A DNA stretch of 51,263 nt from Gammaproteobacteria bacterium (lineage in GTDB: Bacteria; Pseudomonadota; Gammaproteobacteria; Pseudomonadales; Azotimanducaceae), in contig JAPOYI010000078.1 of NCBI GenBank assembly GCA_026706665.1, positions 1 to 51,263 on the forward strand, written 5' to 3'. The notes under the pieces are model-generated. The model saw only the letters and a list, made by a program, of their open reading frames with translations. It was not told the origin of the DNA and did no database searches. Below are positions 44,014 to 51,263 of this stretch, in pieces (position 1 is the stretch's first letter; every line of letters starts with the position of its first letter). Made by a program: the position numbers and the translations under genes.

Positions 44014-44274
44014 TTATTGATCATCCACACCGAGCACACGACGGCTCGACTCCGGGTCGTTGAACTCGTCGGGCCATCTCTCACGGTCTCCGGAAATCCC
44101 AAGGCGCTCGCGCGCCGTTTCCAACTTGTCGAAATCGATGCCGCCATGGTGATGGCAGCGCACCAGTTCGACGGCTGGTTCGCCGTATTTTGTAATCACG
44201 ACGCGCTCTCCATTCTGCGCAGCGGCAACCAGTTCGGATAAACGGGCTTTCGCTTCCCTAAGTGCAAGTTCCAT
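44014..44274 (-). CDS. Phd/VapB-type antitoxin
   Basis: The 86-residue product begins MELALREAKARLSELVAAAQ and continues NGERVVITKYGEPAVELV, a textbook Phd/YefM-like DNA-binding domain, followed by an acidic toxin-binding tail. An alternative ATG at 44313 would add 13 residues. Three copies of ATGTAGT, as read on the coding strand, lie just upstream and are candidate operator sites. The antitoxin binds and inhibits the PIN toxin encoded ten bases downstream. Confidence 0.85.
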   Translation of the reverse strand: MELALREAKARLSELVAAAQNGERVVITKYGEPAVELVRCHHHGGIDFDKLETARERLGISGDRERWPDEFNDPESSRRVLGVDDQ

Positions 44275-44338
44275 GAGCGCGGATCTCTTGAGCCGAGGAC
44301 TGGTCTGTACCATGAGTCGACCAGCACCGTGATGCAAC

Positions 44339-44374
44339 ACTACATTGTGACTACATCATGAAAGAGTACTACAT
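44339..44374. repeat. Three short direct repeats upstream of the antitoxin
   Basis: ACTACAT occurs at 44339-44345, 44350-44356 and 44368-44374 (ATGTAGT on the antitoxin coding strand). The first two starts are 11 bases apart, one helical turn; the third is 18 bases on. The position 25 to 100 bases before the antitoxin start fits an operator for toxin-antitoxin autoregulation. Confidence 0.5.
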
Positions 44375-44610
44375 CGGGTATCCGAATCGAAGGCGGGGGC
44401 TGGTCGCGCCGCCGTATTGCGCAGCAATATCCTGATGGCGTTCGCTATATTGCGGCGGGATTCGGTTATCCGGACGATGACGATCTCGGCGCGCGGTTCG
44501 GGTTGGACGAAATACCCGCTGCCTGGCGCGCCAGTGCATCTGCCATTCGGGCGGGCAGCTTCCCGATGGAGTCGTGCGCGGACAGAGTGAACCCGCGACT
44601 CGCAGGCGGC
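44375..44610 (+). pseudogene. Internally deleted ADP-ribosylglycohydrolase copy
   Basis: Translated on the plus strand this piece gives WSRRRIAQQYPDGVRYIAAG, then YPDDDDLG, joined in frame to ARFGLDEIPAAWRASASAIR and FPMESCADRVN. Those are the residues after the start and the last residues of the intact gene at 42546-43571, so some 720 bases from the middle are gone. The join falls at CTCG, which is present at both edges in the intact gene (42717-42720 and 43446-43449). No start codon is obvious and the catalytic aspartates of the second site are lost, so it is a dead copy. DNA identity to the intact gene is high, especially at the 3' part. Confidence 0.85.
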
Positions 44611-44745
44611 GGAAGCGCTGGCTGGCATCGCGGTCGCCCGAGGCGGCCAACCAGTAGCTCCGTCGATCGGGGGCCAATTGAGGAACCGTAGTCGATGTAT
44701 CCTACGCCCTGACCAGACTGATGGCGCGTGGAGTTAGCCGGCCAG

Positions 44746-46545
44746 ATGACGAACATCCCGACCATCCCCTACGGCTGGTCCGACTTCGCGGCGATGAGAA
44801 GGGAGCGCTGCCTGTACGTCGACAAGACCCGGTTTCTGGGCGAACTGGAGAGCGAGCGCTTCGCCTTTCTGGTTCGCCCCCGCCGCTTCGGCAAGTCCTG
44901 CTGGGTGTCCCTGCTGGAGAACTACTACGACCGAAGCCGGGCAGAGCAGTTCGAGGACCTTTTCCGCGGCACGGATATCGGCCGGCGACCTACCGCGAAT
45001 CGCAACCGCTACGTCGTCCTGCGCTTCGATTTCTCGGCTTTCGACGACACGCTGGAGACCCTGCGCGAACGTTTCGAGACATACTGCCACACGCGGCTGC
45101 GCGGTGCTCTTGAGTGGAATTCCGATGTGTTTCCCGACGACGCAATCGGGCGCATCCTTGCCCCCGCGGCGATCGACGGCAAACTCAACGAACTGTTCGA
45201 GCATGCTGCCCACCACGGCATCCGTCTATGCGTCCTCGTCGATGAGTACGACAACTTCGCCAATACCGTGCTCGCGCGGCGCGGGGCGGAGGCTTACGAG
45301 TCGTTCACGCACGGCGGCGGCTTCTATCGAAGCTTCTTCGCCACGCTGAAGGCGGGCACGGCGGGCGGCGGCATCGAACGTCTGTTCGTCACCGGCGTGT
45401 CGCCGGTCACGATGGACGACGTGACAAGCGGTTTCAACATCGGGTCCAACATCAGCCTGGACCCTCGGTTCAACGACGTGCTCGGCTTCACGGAGGCGGA
45501 AGTGCGGGATATCCTGGAGACGTACCGGGAAGGCGGCGCGTTGAGCCGGGACGCGGACGAGATCCTCGGCGTGATGCGGGAATGGTGCAACGGTTACCGT
45601 TTCGCCAAGAGCGCTGAAAAGGACGTCTACAACACGGACATGGTGCTCTACCACGTGAAGCACTCCATTCTGAACGAGTCCGGGCCGGACGAGCTCATCG
45701 ACCGCAACGTCCGCATCGACTACGGCAAGCTGCGTCATCTGCTCACCGTGCAACCCCGCTCCACCGGTGCCAGGGTGCGCCTGAACGGCAACTTCGATCT
45801 GCTCCGGGAGGTGGTCGGCAAAGGCTGGGTGGACTGCAACATCGAGAGCGGCTTCCCGCTGGACCGGCTCGATCAGAGAGAGAACTTCCTCTCCCTGTTG
45901 CACTATTTCGGCCTCCTGAGCATCCGCGAGGTCCGCGACGGTCGGCCGCGATTGCGCATACCGAACCAGACCGTCCAAAGGCTGATGTACGGCTATCTGC
46001 GCGACGCCTACCAGGATGTCGGCTTGTTCTCCGTCGACGTGTACGCTTTCGGTCGGCTGATGCACGCCATGGCTTTCGAGGGAGCGTGGCGGCCGGTCAT
46101 GGACTTCCTGGGCGAGGCCGTGGCCGCGCAGACCGGCATTCGCGACTACATCGACGGCGAAAAGGTAGTCCAGGGATTCCTCGCGGCCTATCTGAACGTG
46201 TCCGACTACTTCGTGTTCCACACCGAGCGCGAACTCGGCAAGGGCTACGCGGACATCTGCCTGGAACCGCTTCTCGTCCGCTATCCGGGCATCCGCCACG
46301 GCTACGTTATCGAACTCAAGTATCTGAAGCGCGGCGAATCCGCCGCCGGGGACCGCCTTGCCGCGACGGCGCGGGACGCCGAGGCGCAGTTGCGGCAATA
46401 CCTCGCCGACGAACGCCTGGCGCGACAGTATCCGTCGGTCGACTTCACCGGGATTGTCGTGGTGTTTCATGGTTGGGAGATGGTGCATCGGGGGGCAGTT
46501 GTCCTGGAACTGCTGAAGGAGGAAGACGCAGGAGGCGAGGAATGA
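44746..46545 (+). CDS. AAA-ATPase-like / PD-(D/E)XK nuclease family protein (copy 2)
   Basis: The 599-residue protein has the same plan as the gene at 31652: PYGWSDFAAMRRERCLYVDK at the start, Walker A-like LVRPRRFGKSCWVSL, Walker B VLVDEYDNF, VTGVSPVTMDDVTSGFNI, and a C-terminal nuclease end with GKGYADICLEP and HGYVIELKYLKRGE, where D and E-x-K fit PD-(D/E)XK. The two copies differ clearly in sequence and belong to different subgroups. The ATG at 44746 is preferred; a GTG at 44728 would add six residues. It is directly followed by the Cmr operon, whose first gene starts 10 bases after its stop, so the two may be co-transcribed. Function unknown. Confidence 0.8.
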   Translation: MTNIPTIPYGWSDFAAMRRERCLYVDKTRFLGELESERFAFLVRPRRFGKSCWVSLLENYYDRSRAEQFEDLFRGTDIGRRPTANRNRYVVLRFDFSAFDDTLETLRERFETYCHTRLRGALEWNSDVFPDDAIGRILAPAAIDGKLNELFEHAAHHGIRLCVLVDEYDNFANTVLARRGAEAYESFTHGGGFYRSFFATLKAGTAGGGIERLFVTGVSPVTMDDVTSGFNIGSNISLDPRFNDVLGFTEAEVRDILETYREGGALSRDADEILGVMREWCNGYRFAKSAEKDVYNTDMVLYHVKHSILNESGPDELIDRNVRIDYGKLRHLLTVQPRSTGARVRLNGNFDLLREVVGKGWVDCNIESGFPLDRLDQRENFLSLLHYFGLLSIREVRDGRPRLRIPNQTVQRLMYGYLRDAYQDVGLFSVDVYAFGRLMHAMAFEGAWRPVMDFLGEAVAAQTGIRDYIDGEKVVQGFLAAYLNVSDYFVFHTERELGKGYADICLEPLLVRYPGIRHGYVIELKYLKRGESAAGDRLAATARDAEAQLRQYLADERLARQYPSVDFTGIVVVFHGWEMVHRGAVVLELLKEEDAGGEE

Positions 46546-46555
46546 AGCGGCAACC

Positions 46556-48310
46556 ATGCTCCGGATGACAGGGGGGCCGCGCGATGGACTCGACGCACCA
46601 AGGCGCCATCTGCTGCTGACAGTGCTCGGCACCAGCACGAACGCGTCGATTTATTCATTGCGGGGGAGGGAGCGGGAAGCGGAGCTGGCACCCCTCGCAC
46701 TCGTTCACCTGCTGCCCGCCGCAATGCGCCCCGATAAAGTGTTGGCGCTCTGCACACGGGAAGCGAAGCTGCGTACGTTTCCATTGCTAAAGCGGTCGCT
46801 GGGGAGTGCGTGCGACCTGGATTTCGTCGAAGTACCTACCGGCGACTCTCAAGACGACATCGGAATTTTTCTGGAGAAGGTCACAGACGCCATCCCCGAG
46901 GGAACCGATCTCACCGTGGATGTCACCCACGGCTTTCGACACTTTGCGTTCCTCACGTTCAGTGCGGTTCTCTACTTGTGCGAACTGCACGGCGTTCGGG
47001 TGCGTGGGGCGTACTACGGCCTGTTTCGCGAGACCGGACCGAGCCCGTTCCTTGATTTGCGGCCGCTCCTTGAGCTGCCGCGGTGGATTCACGCGTTGCA
47101 GGTTCTGCGCGAGACGGGTAGCGCCTTGCCCATGGCTCGGATAGTCAGCAGAGATGCCTCGTCGGGCAACGCTGCCCGAGACATCGCCCGTGACTTGAGT
47201 GGGTTATCGGAGTCGTACCTCGCCGGCCTGCCTCTGGAAGCCGGACGTTACGCGTCGGACGTCAAGATCCGGAACAGATCGATGCGCAAGCTGCTTGGCG
47301 ATCGACTCCCGCTCGCGCGCGACCTGACCAAGCGACTCGTTCGGACCTTGGAACCGTTGGCGCTGCAGCCCGCGGGCGGCCAAGGTTGGAAGCAGAAGGT
47401 AGTGCTCTCCCGAGACGAATTGAATCGCCAAGCGAAAATGATTGACGAATTGCTTCGGCGTAAGAACTACGCCGTCGCGTTTGGTCTACTGAACGAGTGG
47501 ACAGTGTCGTGGATTTCCTTGGTGCGCGGCAAAGAAGACGTATGGCTTGACTACCATCAATCCCGCCGGGCGGCGGCCGGGGTCCTTGGTGCTATGGCAG
47601 CTGTGGCCAAAGACCCCGAGCTTGGCGAGGCATTGACCGAGGATCAGATCAAACTGGCCGAATATTGGGACAAGCTTAGCGTCCTGAGAAACGCATACGC
47701 CCATCACGGAATGCGCGCGCAGGTGCTCGTCGGCGAGAAGGACGTCGACCGCACGCGTAATGAGGTAAAGGAGTATTGGAGGCACCTGAAGTTGCTCCCG
47801 GACGTTTCGCTGTCTTTGGGCCACTCGCCGGGGAAGCGAGTCTTGGTCAGCCCAATGGGGAAACGTCCGGGAGTGTTGTTCAGCGCCGTACACGCTGCAT
47901 GCGCTGGACACGCTCGGAGCGCCAGCCTGTGTCTCGTCATCTGTTCCAGCGAGACGGAAGGGACAATCGCGCCAACCTTGAGGCGCGCCGATTATGCTGG
48001 CGATTGGAACCCGTTGGTTCTTGAAGATGCTTTTGCGGGGGGCGCGCGACAAATCGATCATGTCGCCAAGGAAGGGAAGCAGCATCTCCTCGGTGCCGAG
48101 GAGGTGATCGTCAATGTCACTGGTGGCACGACGCTCATGGGTCTCGCTGCTGACCGGCTCGCAAGCGAGGCGCGCCAGCTCGCGTGCCCCGTCGTGCGCA
48201 GGTTCGGCCTGATTGACCGTCGCTCGCCGCGCGAGCAAGAGACCGATCCGTACCAGGTGGGCGAGCCGTTCTGGCTCGACGAGCGGGGGGAGGATGCCGA
48301 GCGAGATTGA
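46556..48310 (+). CDS. CARF-HEPN ribonuclease of the Csx1/TM1812 type with a second CARF-like domain
   Basis: In 584 residues three parts are visible. Residues about 18-165 form a TM1812-type CARF domain (LLTVLGTSTNASIYSLRG, DVTHGFRHFAFLTF at 122-135, VRVRGAYYGLF). Residues about 250-410 are helical and hold the HEPN RNase motif RNAYAHH at 378-384 (R-x4-H). Residues about 427-584 look like a second Rossmann CARF domain (RVLVSPMGKRPGVLFSAVHA, VNVTGGTTLMGLAADRL at about 519-535). It lies just before cmr1 with a 17-base overlap. Cyclic oligoadenylate made by Cas10 would bind CARF and switch on HEPN RNA cutting. The domain at the C-terminal end is called from motif only. Confidence 0.82.
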   Translation: MLRMTGGPRDGLDAPRRHLLLTVLGTSTNASIYSLRGREREAELAPLALVHLLPAAMRPDKVLALCTREAKLRTFPLLKRSLGSACDLDFVEVPTGDSQDDIGIFLEKVTDAIPEGTDLTVDVTHGFRHFAFLTFSAVLYLCELHGVRVRGAYYGLFRETGPSPFLDLRPLLELPRWIHALQVLRETGSALPMARIVSRDASSGNAARDIARDLSGLSESYLAGLPLEAGRYASDVKIRNRSMRKLLGDRLPLARDLTKRLVRTLEPLALQPAGGQGWKQKVVLSRDELNRQAKMIDELLRRKNYAVAFGLLNEWTVSWISLVRGKEDVWLDYHQSRRAAAGVLGAMAAVAKDPELGEALTEDQIKLAEYWDKLSVLRNAYAHHGMRAQVLVGEKDVDRTRNEVKEYWRHLKLLPDVSLSLGHSPGKRVLVSPMGKRPGVLFSAVHAACAGHARSASLCLVICSSETEGTIAPTLRRADYAGDWNPLVLEDAFAGGARQIDHVAKEGKQHLLGAEEVIVNVTGGTTLMGLAADRLASEARQLACPVVRRFGLIDRRSPREQETDPYQVGEPFWLDERGEDAERD

Positions 48311-49268
48311 CGCGACTTACCGTGTCGTCACGCCGCTCTTCTGCGCGGGCGCAGATCCGACGCGGCCGGAAATCCGCCTGCCCAGCTTCAAGGGCGTTCT
48401 CCGCTTCTGGTGGCGGGCGTTGGCGTGGTCCCGATGCCGGGGCGATCTTGGGAGGATATTTGAGGAGGAAGCGGCGCTTTTCGGAAGTGCCGGTGCTGGT
48501 CGGTCGCGTGTGACCATGAGGCTTGGTCTGCCAGATGGACGGAAGAGTGCGCCGGGCAAGGGATTGACTGAGCCGGGCGTCCGCTACCTTGGATATGGGC
48601 TGACAGAGGGAGCGCCGGGAAGGGAACGCGCATATTTGACCCCTCCACTGACCTTCACTGTCCACCTGCGAACACGTTGTTTGCATGAGAGACAACTGCA
48701 ATGCCTTCGACGTGCCATGATCGCAATGGGCGTGTTCGGTGGTCTCGGCGCTCGGAGTCGTAACGGGTTCGGATCGCTGGTCCTGGAGTCATTGCGCTGC
48801 GACGACGAGGAAACGTGGGTCGCGCCGGAAACACCCCATGACCTTGGGAACAAGATCGTCGATCTTCACGCTGGCGGCGGTCCTGAGCGCTTTCCGGAGT
48901 ACACCGCGTTATCGCAAAACACGCGCCACGTACTATTGTCCAGCAGTGAAACGGAAACCCTGCCGCTGCTGAATCTTGTTGGGGGCGAACTGAAAAACGC
49001 CGTACGAACCGTTGGTCGGAGTCAGCGCGTCGCATTCGGCCTCCCTCGAGGTCGGAGGAAGGAAAGACGCGCCAGCCCGCTATTCGTTCATGTCCACGAG
49101 TGTGGTGCGAGGCCTGTGGTCGTTTTGTCGTTTCTTCCGGCCCACTTCTTGCCGGATGAGCCGATGTCCTCCATGAACCGGTTGTACCAACCGGTATACG
49201 CTTTCCTCGACGGCCTTTCCAAACCCGTCCAACGTCGCCAATTCACCGCAATAGAGATCAAGCCGTGA
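48294..49268 (+). CDS. cmr1: Cmr1, type III-B RAMP protein
   Basis: The 324-residue protein starts YRVVTPLFCAGADPTRPEIR then LPSFKGVLRFWWRAL, the standard Cmr1 beginning, and has the glycine-rich RAMP loop GVFGGLGARSRNGFGSL. Cmr1 binds the 3' side of the crRNA-target duplex in the Cmr complex, which cuts complementary RNA. The ATG at 48294 is inside the end of the previous gene and follows a GGGGGGAGG run. It overlaps cmr2 by four bases. Confidence 0.93.
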   Translation: MPSEIDATYRVVTPLFCAGADPTRPEIRLPSFKGVLRFWWRALAWSRCRGDLGRIFEEEAALFGSAGAGRSRVTMRLGLPDGRKSAPGKGLTEPGVRYLGYGLTEGAPGRERAYLTPPLTFTVHLRTRCLHERQLQCLRRAMIAMGVFGGLGARSRNGFGSLVLESLRCDDEETWVAPETPHDLGNKIVDLHAGGGPERFPEYTALSQNTRHVLLSSSETETLPLLNLVGGELKNAVRTVGRSQRVAFGLPRGRRKERRASPLFVHVHECGARPVVVLSFLPAHFLPDEPMSSMNRLYQPVYAFLDGLSKPVQRRQFTAIEIKP

Positions 49269-51250
49269 CCACCCGCGTCGACATATCCATCGGTCCGGTG
49301 CAAGGGTTCGTCGCCCAGTCCCGGCGCACGCGGGACTTGTGGGGCAGCTCGTATCTGCTGGCGTTCCTGTCCGCGCACGCGATGCGCGGCGCGTCCAGGG
49401 CGGGCGGCAAGGTCACCCAGCCGGATATCGGCGAAGATCACCTCTATCGGTGGGTGGCTGGCGATCAATCTGGTAGCCCACCGGAATTTGGAACCTTGCC
49501 GAACCACTTCGTGGTCGAAGCGGATGGTGAACCGGACACCGCGGGCAAGCGCGTGGCCCAGGCCGCCGAGCAATCCTTGAATCTGGCGTGGCAGCGTGTG
49601 TGCCGCGCTGTCTGGGAACGCTTTGTCGTCGATGCCGCCGTCATCGGGAATGGCACGGAGGCAATCTGGCGTCGGCAGGTCGACTCATTTTGGGAGTTCG
49701 TCTGGACAGCCGGACCGGCGGGCCGGGGCGGACTGCTCGCCGGACGCAAGCGCTGGCGCAGCCACCGCCCGCCGGCGGAACCGGGGGACAAGTGTGTGCT
49801 CATGCACGACCTGCAGGAGTTGTCCGGCCACGTTCGAGCGCGACGACGCGAGGCGCAGGACGAGTTCTGGCAAAGCGTCCGCGAGGCGAGAGGCCTCGAT
49901 TCGCTGGATCTGCGGGACAACGAACGGCTGTGCGCCATCGCGTTGGTCAAGCGGCTGTTCCCCAAGGTAGCCGTGGATGCGCTGGGCTGGCAGGTCGACG
50001 CGTCGCATTGGCTTTCGACAGTCTACCTCGCCGCGGTGCCATGGATCCGGCGCGTCAGTCGCGCCGCGCCCCGGCAGGCGGCCGGATTCGCCGATGCGGT
50101 GAGGCGATACGCCCCAAACGGCGCGTTTCCGATCAATAGACCGCAGTTTGGCCTGGAAATGGCGGAGGCGGGCGACTTCGCCAGGCTCGATGCGAACTAT
50201 TTGCGCCGGGGCGCCTTGCAAAACGAGGAACTCTGTCCGTTGAAGCACTCCGCGTCAGCTGATCGTCAAGCATTGGACGGGTTGCTGAAGGCCCTCTGCG
50301 AAGCCGAGGATGAGAATGGCCGTCTCGGACCGCCGCCTTCGTACTACGCTCTCGTTCTGGCCGACGGGGACCGATTGGGCGAACTCGCTGGCAGAGTCGG
50401 GGGCGGAGAAGTGAGCCGGGCGCTGGCTCGATTCACTGCCCGCGTCCCCGCGTTGGCCGACGCGCACGACGGGGTGACCGTATACGCCGGCGGCGACGAT
50501 GTGCTCTGCATGCTCGCCATGCCAAGGGCGCTCGAGTTTGCGCAAGCGTTGTCCGAGACCTACCGCAAGTCATTTACGGAGTATGCCGATTTGTCGGGTA
50601 CCGACTTGCGGCGCGCGACCCTGTCTGCGTCCGTCGTCTTCGCCCAGGCCAGACTTCCTCTGAACCAGGTGCTCGGTGAGGCGCATCGACTGCTCGATGA
50701 CGTCGCCAAGGACGGCAACGGACGCGATTCGCTGGCGGTCGCCGTCTTGAAGCCGAGCGGTTTGCACTGCCAGTGGGCGACAACGTGGGTTCGGCGCGGC
50801 TCGGACGGGGAAACGGTCGAAGCCGTCGAACTGGTTCGTCGTCTCGAAGGACGGATTGCCGGGGCTGCGGCGGAAGCCGGCGTGTCGTCGGCGCTGATCT
50901 ACCGGATTCGAGACATGCTTTCCCGGCTCTGCGGTTGGGATCAATGGCGACCCGGCACCTGGGGCGTCCTTGCGTTCGCGGCGGAAGACACTCGCAATTT
51001 GCTGCAGGCCGAGATTCACCATAGCCTGGCGGCGAGGATGGACAATGGCGCGGGAAGCCGCTCGGCAGAGTTGACGGCCGCTGCCTGGAACCTCCTGGGC
51101 CGATCCCGGAACGCGCGCACCGATGCGATGAATGCGCGGTCGAAGTCGGATCAGGAAACCCCCCAGGCTGAGGCTGGCATCGATGCGCTGCTGCTGGCGC
51201 GGTTCCTGGCCCATCCCGAGGAGGCCGCGGAACAGGGGCCGGACGAATGA
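49265..51250 (+). CDS. cmr2: Cmr2/Cas10, type III-B, without HD domain
   Basis: The 661-residue protein starts with the family stretch ISIGPVQGFVAQSRRTRDLW then SSYLLAFLS. The palm (cyclase) domain has LADGDRLGELAGR and YAGGDDVLCMLA with GGDD at 409-412, intact for cyclic oligoadenylate synthesis. Most Cmr2/Cas10 proteins have an HD nuclease domain before this point; here the protein begins directly with the first ferredoxin-like domain and no HD motif is found. Start is a GTG overlapping cmr1 as GTGA. DNA cleavage by this Cas10 is thus unlikely, and signalling should be its main output. It ends in an ATGA overlap with the next gene. Confidence 0.92.
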   Translation: MTTRVDISIGPVQGFVAQSRRTRDLWGSSYLLAFLSAHAMRGASRAGGKVTQPDIGEDHLYRWVAGDQSGSPPEFGTLPNHFVVEADGEPDTAGKRVAQAAEQSLNLAWQRVCRAVWERFVVDAAVIGNGTEAIWRRQVDSFWEFVWTAGPAGRGGLLAGRKRWRSHRPPAEPGDKCVLMHDLQELSGHVRARRREAQDEFWQSVREARGLDSLDLRDNERLCAIALVKRLFPKVAVDALGWQVDASHWLSTVYLAAVPWIRRVSRAAPRQAAGFADAVRRYAPNGAFPINRPQFGLEMAEAGDFARLDANYLRRGALQNEELCPLKHSASADRQALDGLLKALCEAEDENGRLGPPPSYYALVLADGDRLGELAGRVGGGEVSRALARFTARVPALADAHDGVTVYAGGDDVLCMLAMPRALEFAQALSETYRKSFTEYADLSGTDLRRATLSASVVFAQARLPLNQVLGEAHRLLDDVAKDGNGRDSLAVAVLKPSGLHCQWATTWVRRGSDGETVEAVELVRRLEGRIAGAAAEAGVSSALIYRIRDMLSRLCGWDQWRPGTWGVLAFAAEDTRNLLQAEIHHSLAARMDNGAGSRSAELTAAAWNLLGRSRNARTDAMNARSKSDQETPQAEAGIDALLLARFLAHPEEAAEQGPDE

Positions 51251-51263
51251 CGGGGCTTCAGCT
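51247..51263 (+). CDS. First codons of the next Cmr gene, cut by window edge
   Basis: An ATG at 51247 overlaps the cmr2 stop as ATGA and stays open to the edge (MTGLQ). By the usual cmr order this should be cmr3, but only five codons are seen, so the identity is a guess from context. Confidence 0.4.

Overview
The window comes from the chromosome of a high-GC proteobacterium, most likely a gammaproteobacterium. It carries recC, a lolCDE lipoprotein exporter, comEC, a DUF4892 gene, prmB next to aroC, a DUF2062 gene and sucCD. I cannot name a genus. No rRNA or tRNA gene, transposase, integrase or CRISPR array was recognised.

Left part (1 to about 31.5 kb), mostly housekeeping. On the minus strand there is a partial recC, then a membrane protein plus a secreted spermidine-synthase-like protein, a Phd-type antitoxin with a wrecked PIN toxin, and an enoyl-CoA hydratase. 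On the plus strand follow apbE and lolC-lolD-lolE, then a DUF2062 gene (minus) and comEC (plus). A three-gene minus-strand unit (20.5 to 12.7 kb) encodes a TPR/FG-GAP giant lipoprotein, a membrane-anchored five-heme cytochrome c with a TPR-like tail, and a CRTAC1-type FG-GAP protein with an ASPIC/UnbV end; it looks like an exported redox or surface complex. Two MaoC-type hydratase genes, sucC-sucD, htpG (behind a good sigma-32-like promoter), gpsA, a DUF4892 gene, prmB and aroC follow, then a second PIN remnant, a DUF3565/DUF1971 gene and a zinc-ribbon protein related to the pRiA4b ORF-3 family.

Right part (31.6 kb to the end), a defence island. Two genes of the AAA-ATPase-like/PD-(D/E)XK family (31.7 and 44.7 kb) bracket a WYL regulator with a perfect 16-bp palindrome in front, a damaged hicA and a hicB, and a type I-G (formerly I-U) CRISPR effector cassette: cas3 (split in two frames), csx17 (cas8), csb1 (cas7) and csb2 (cas5/cas6). 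No cas1, cas2, cas4 or array is visible. After it lie an ADP-ribosylglycohydrolase, a VapBC-like toxin-antitoxin pair, and an internally deleted second copy of the glycohydrolase. The window ends inside a type III-B (Cmr) operon: a predicted CARF-HEPN-CARF ribonuclease, cmr1, an HD-less cmr2/cas10 with an intact GGDD site, and the first bases of the next gene.

The III-B part reads as a cyclic-oligoadenylate signalling module: Cas10 makes the signal on target RNA binding and the CARF-HEPN protein answers by cutting RNA. The I-G cassette would have to use crRNAs and adaptation genes encoded elsewhere. Broken or partial toxin-antitoxin genes occur at four places, with two examples of internal deletions that join the two ends of a gene.
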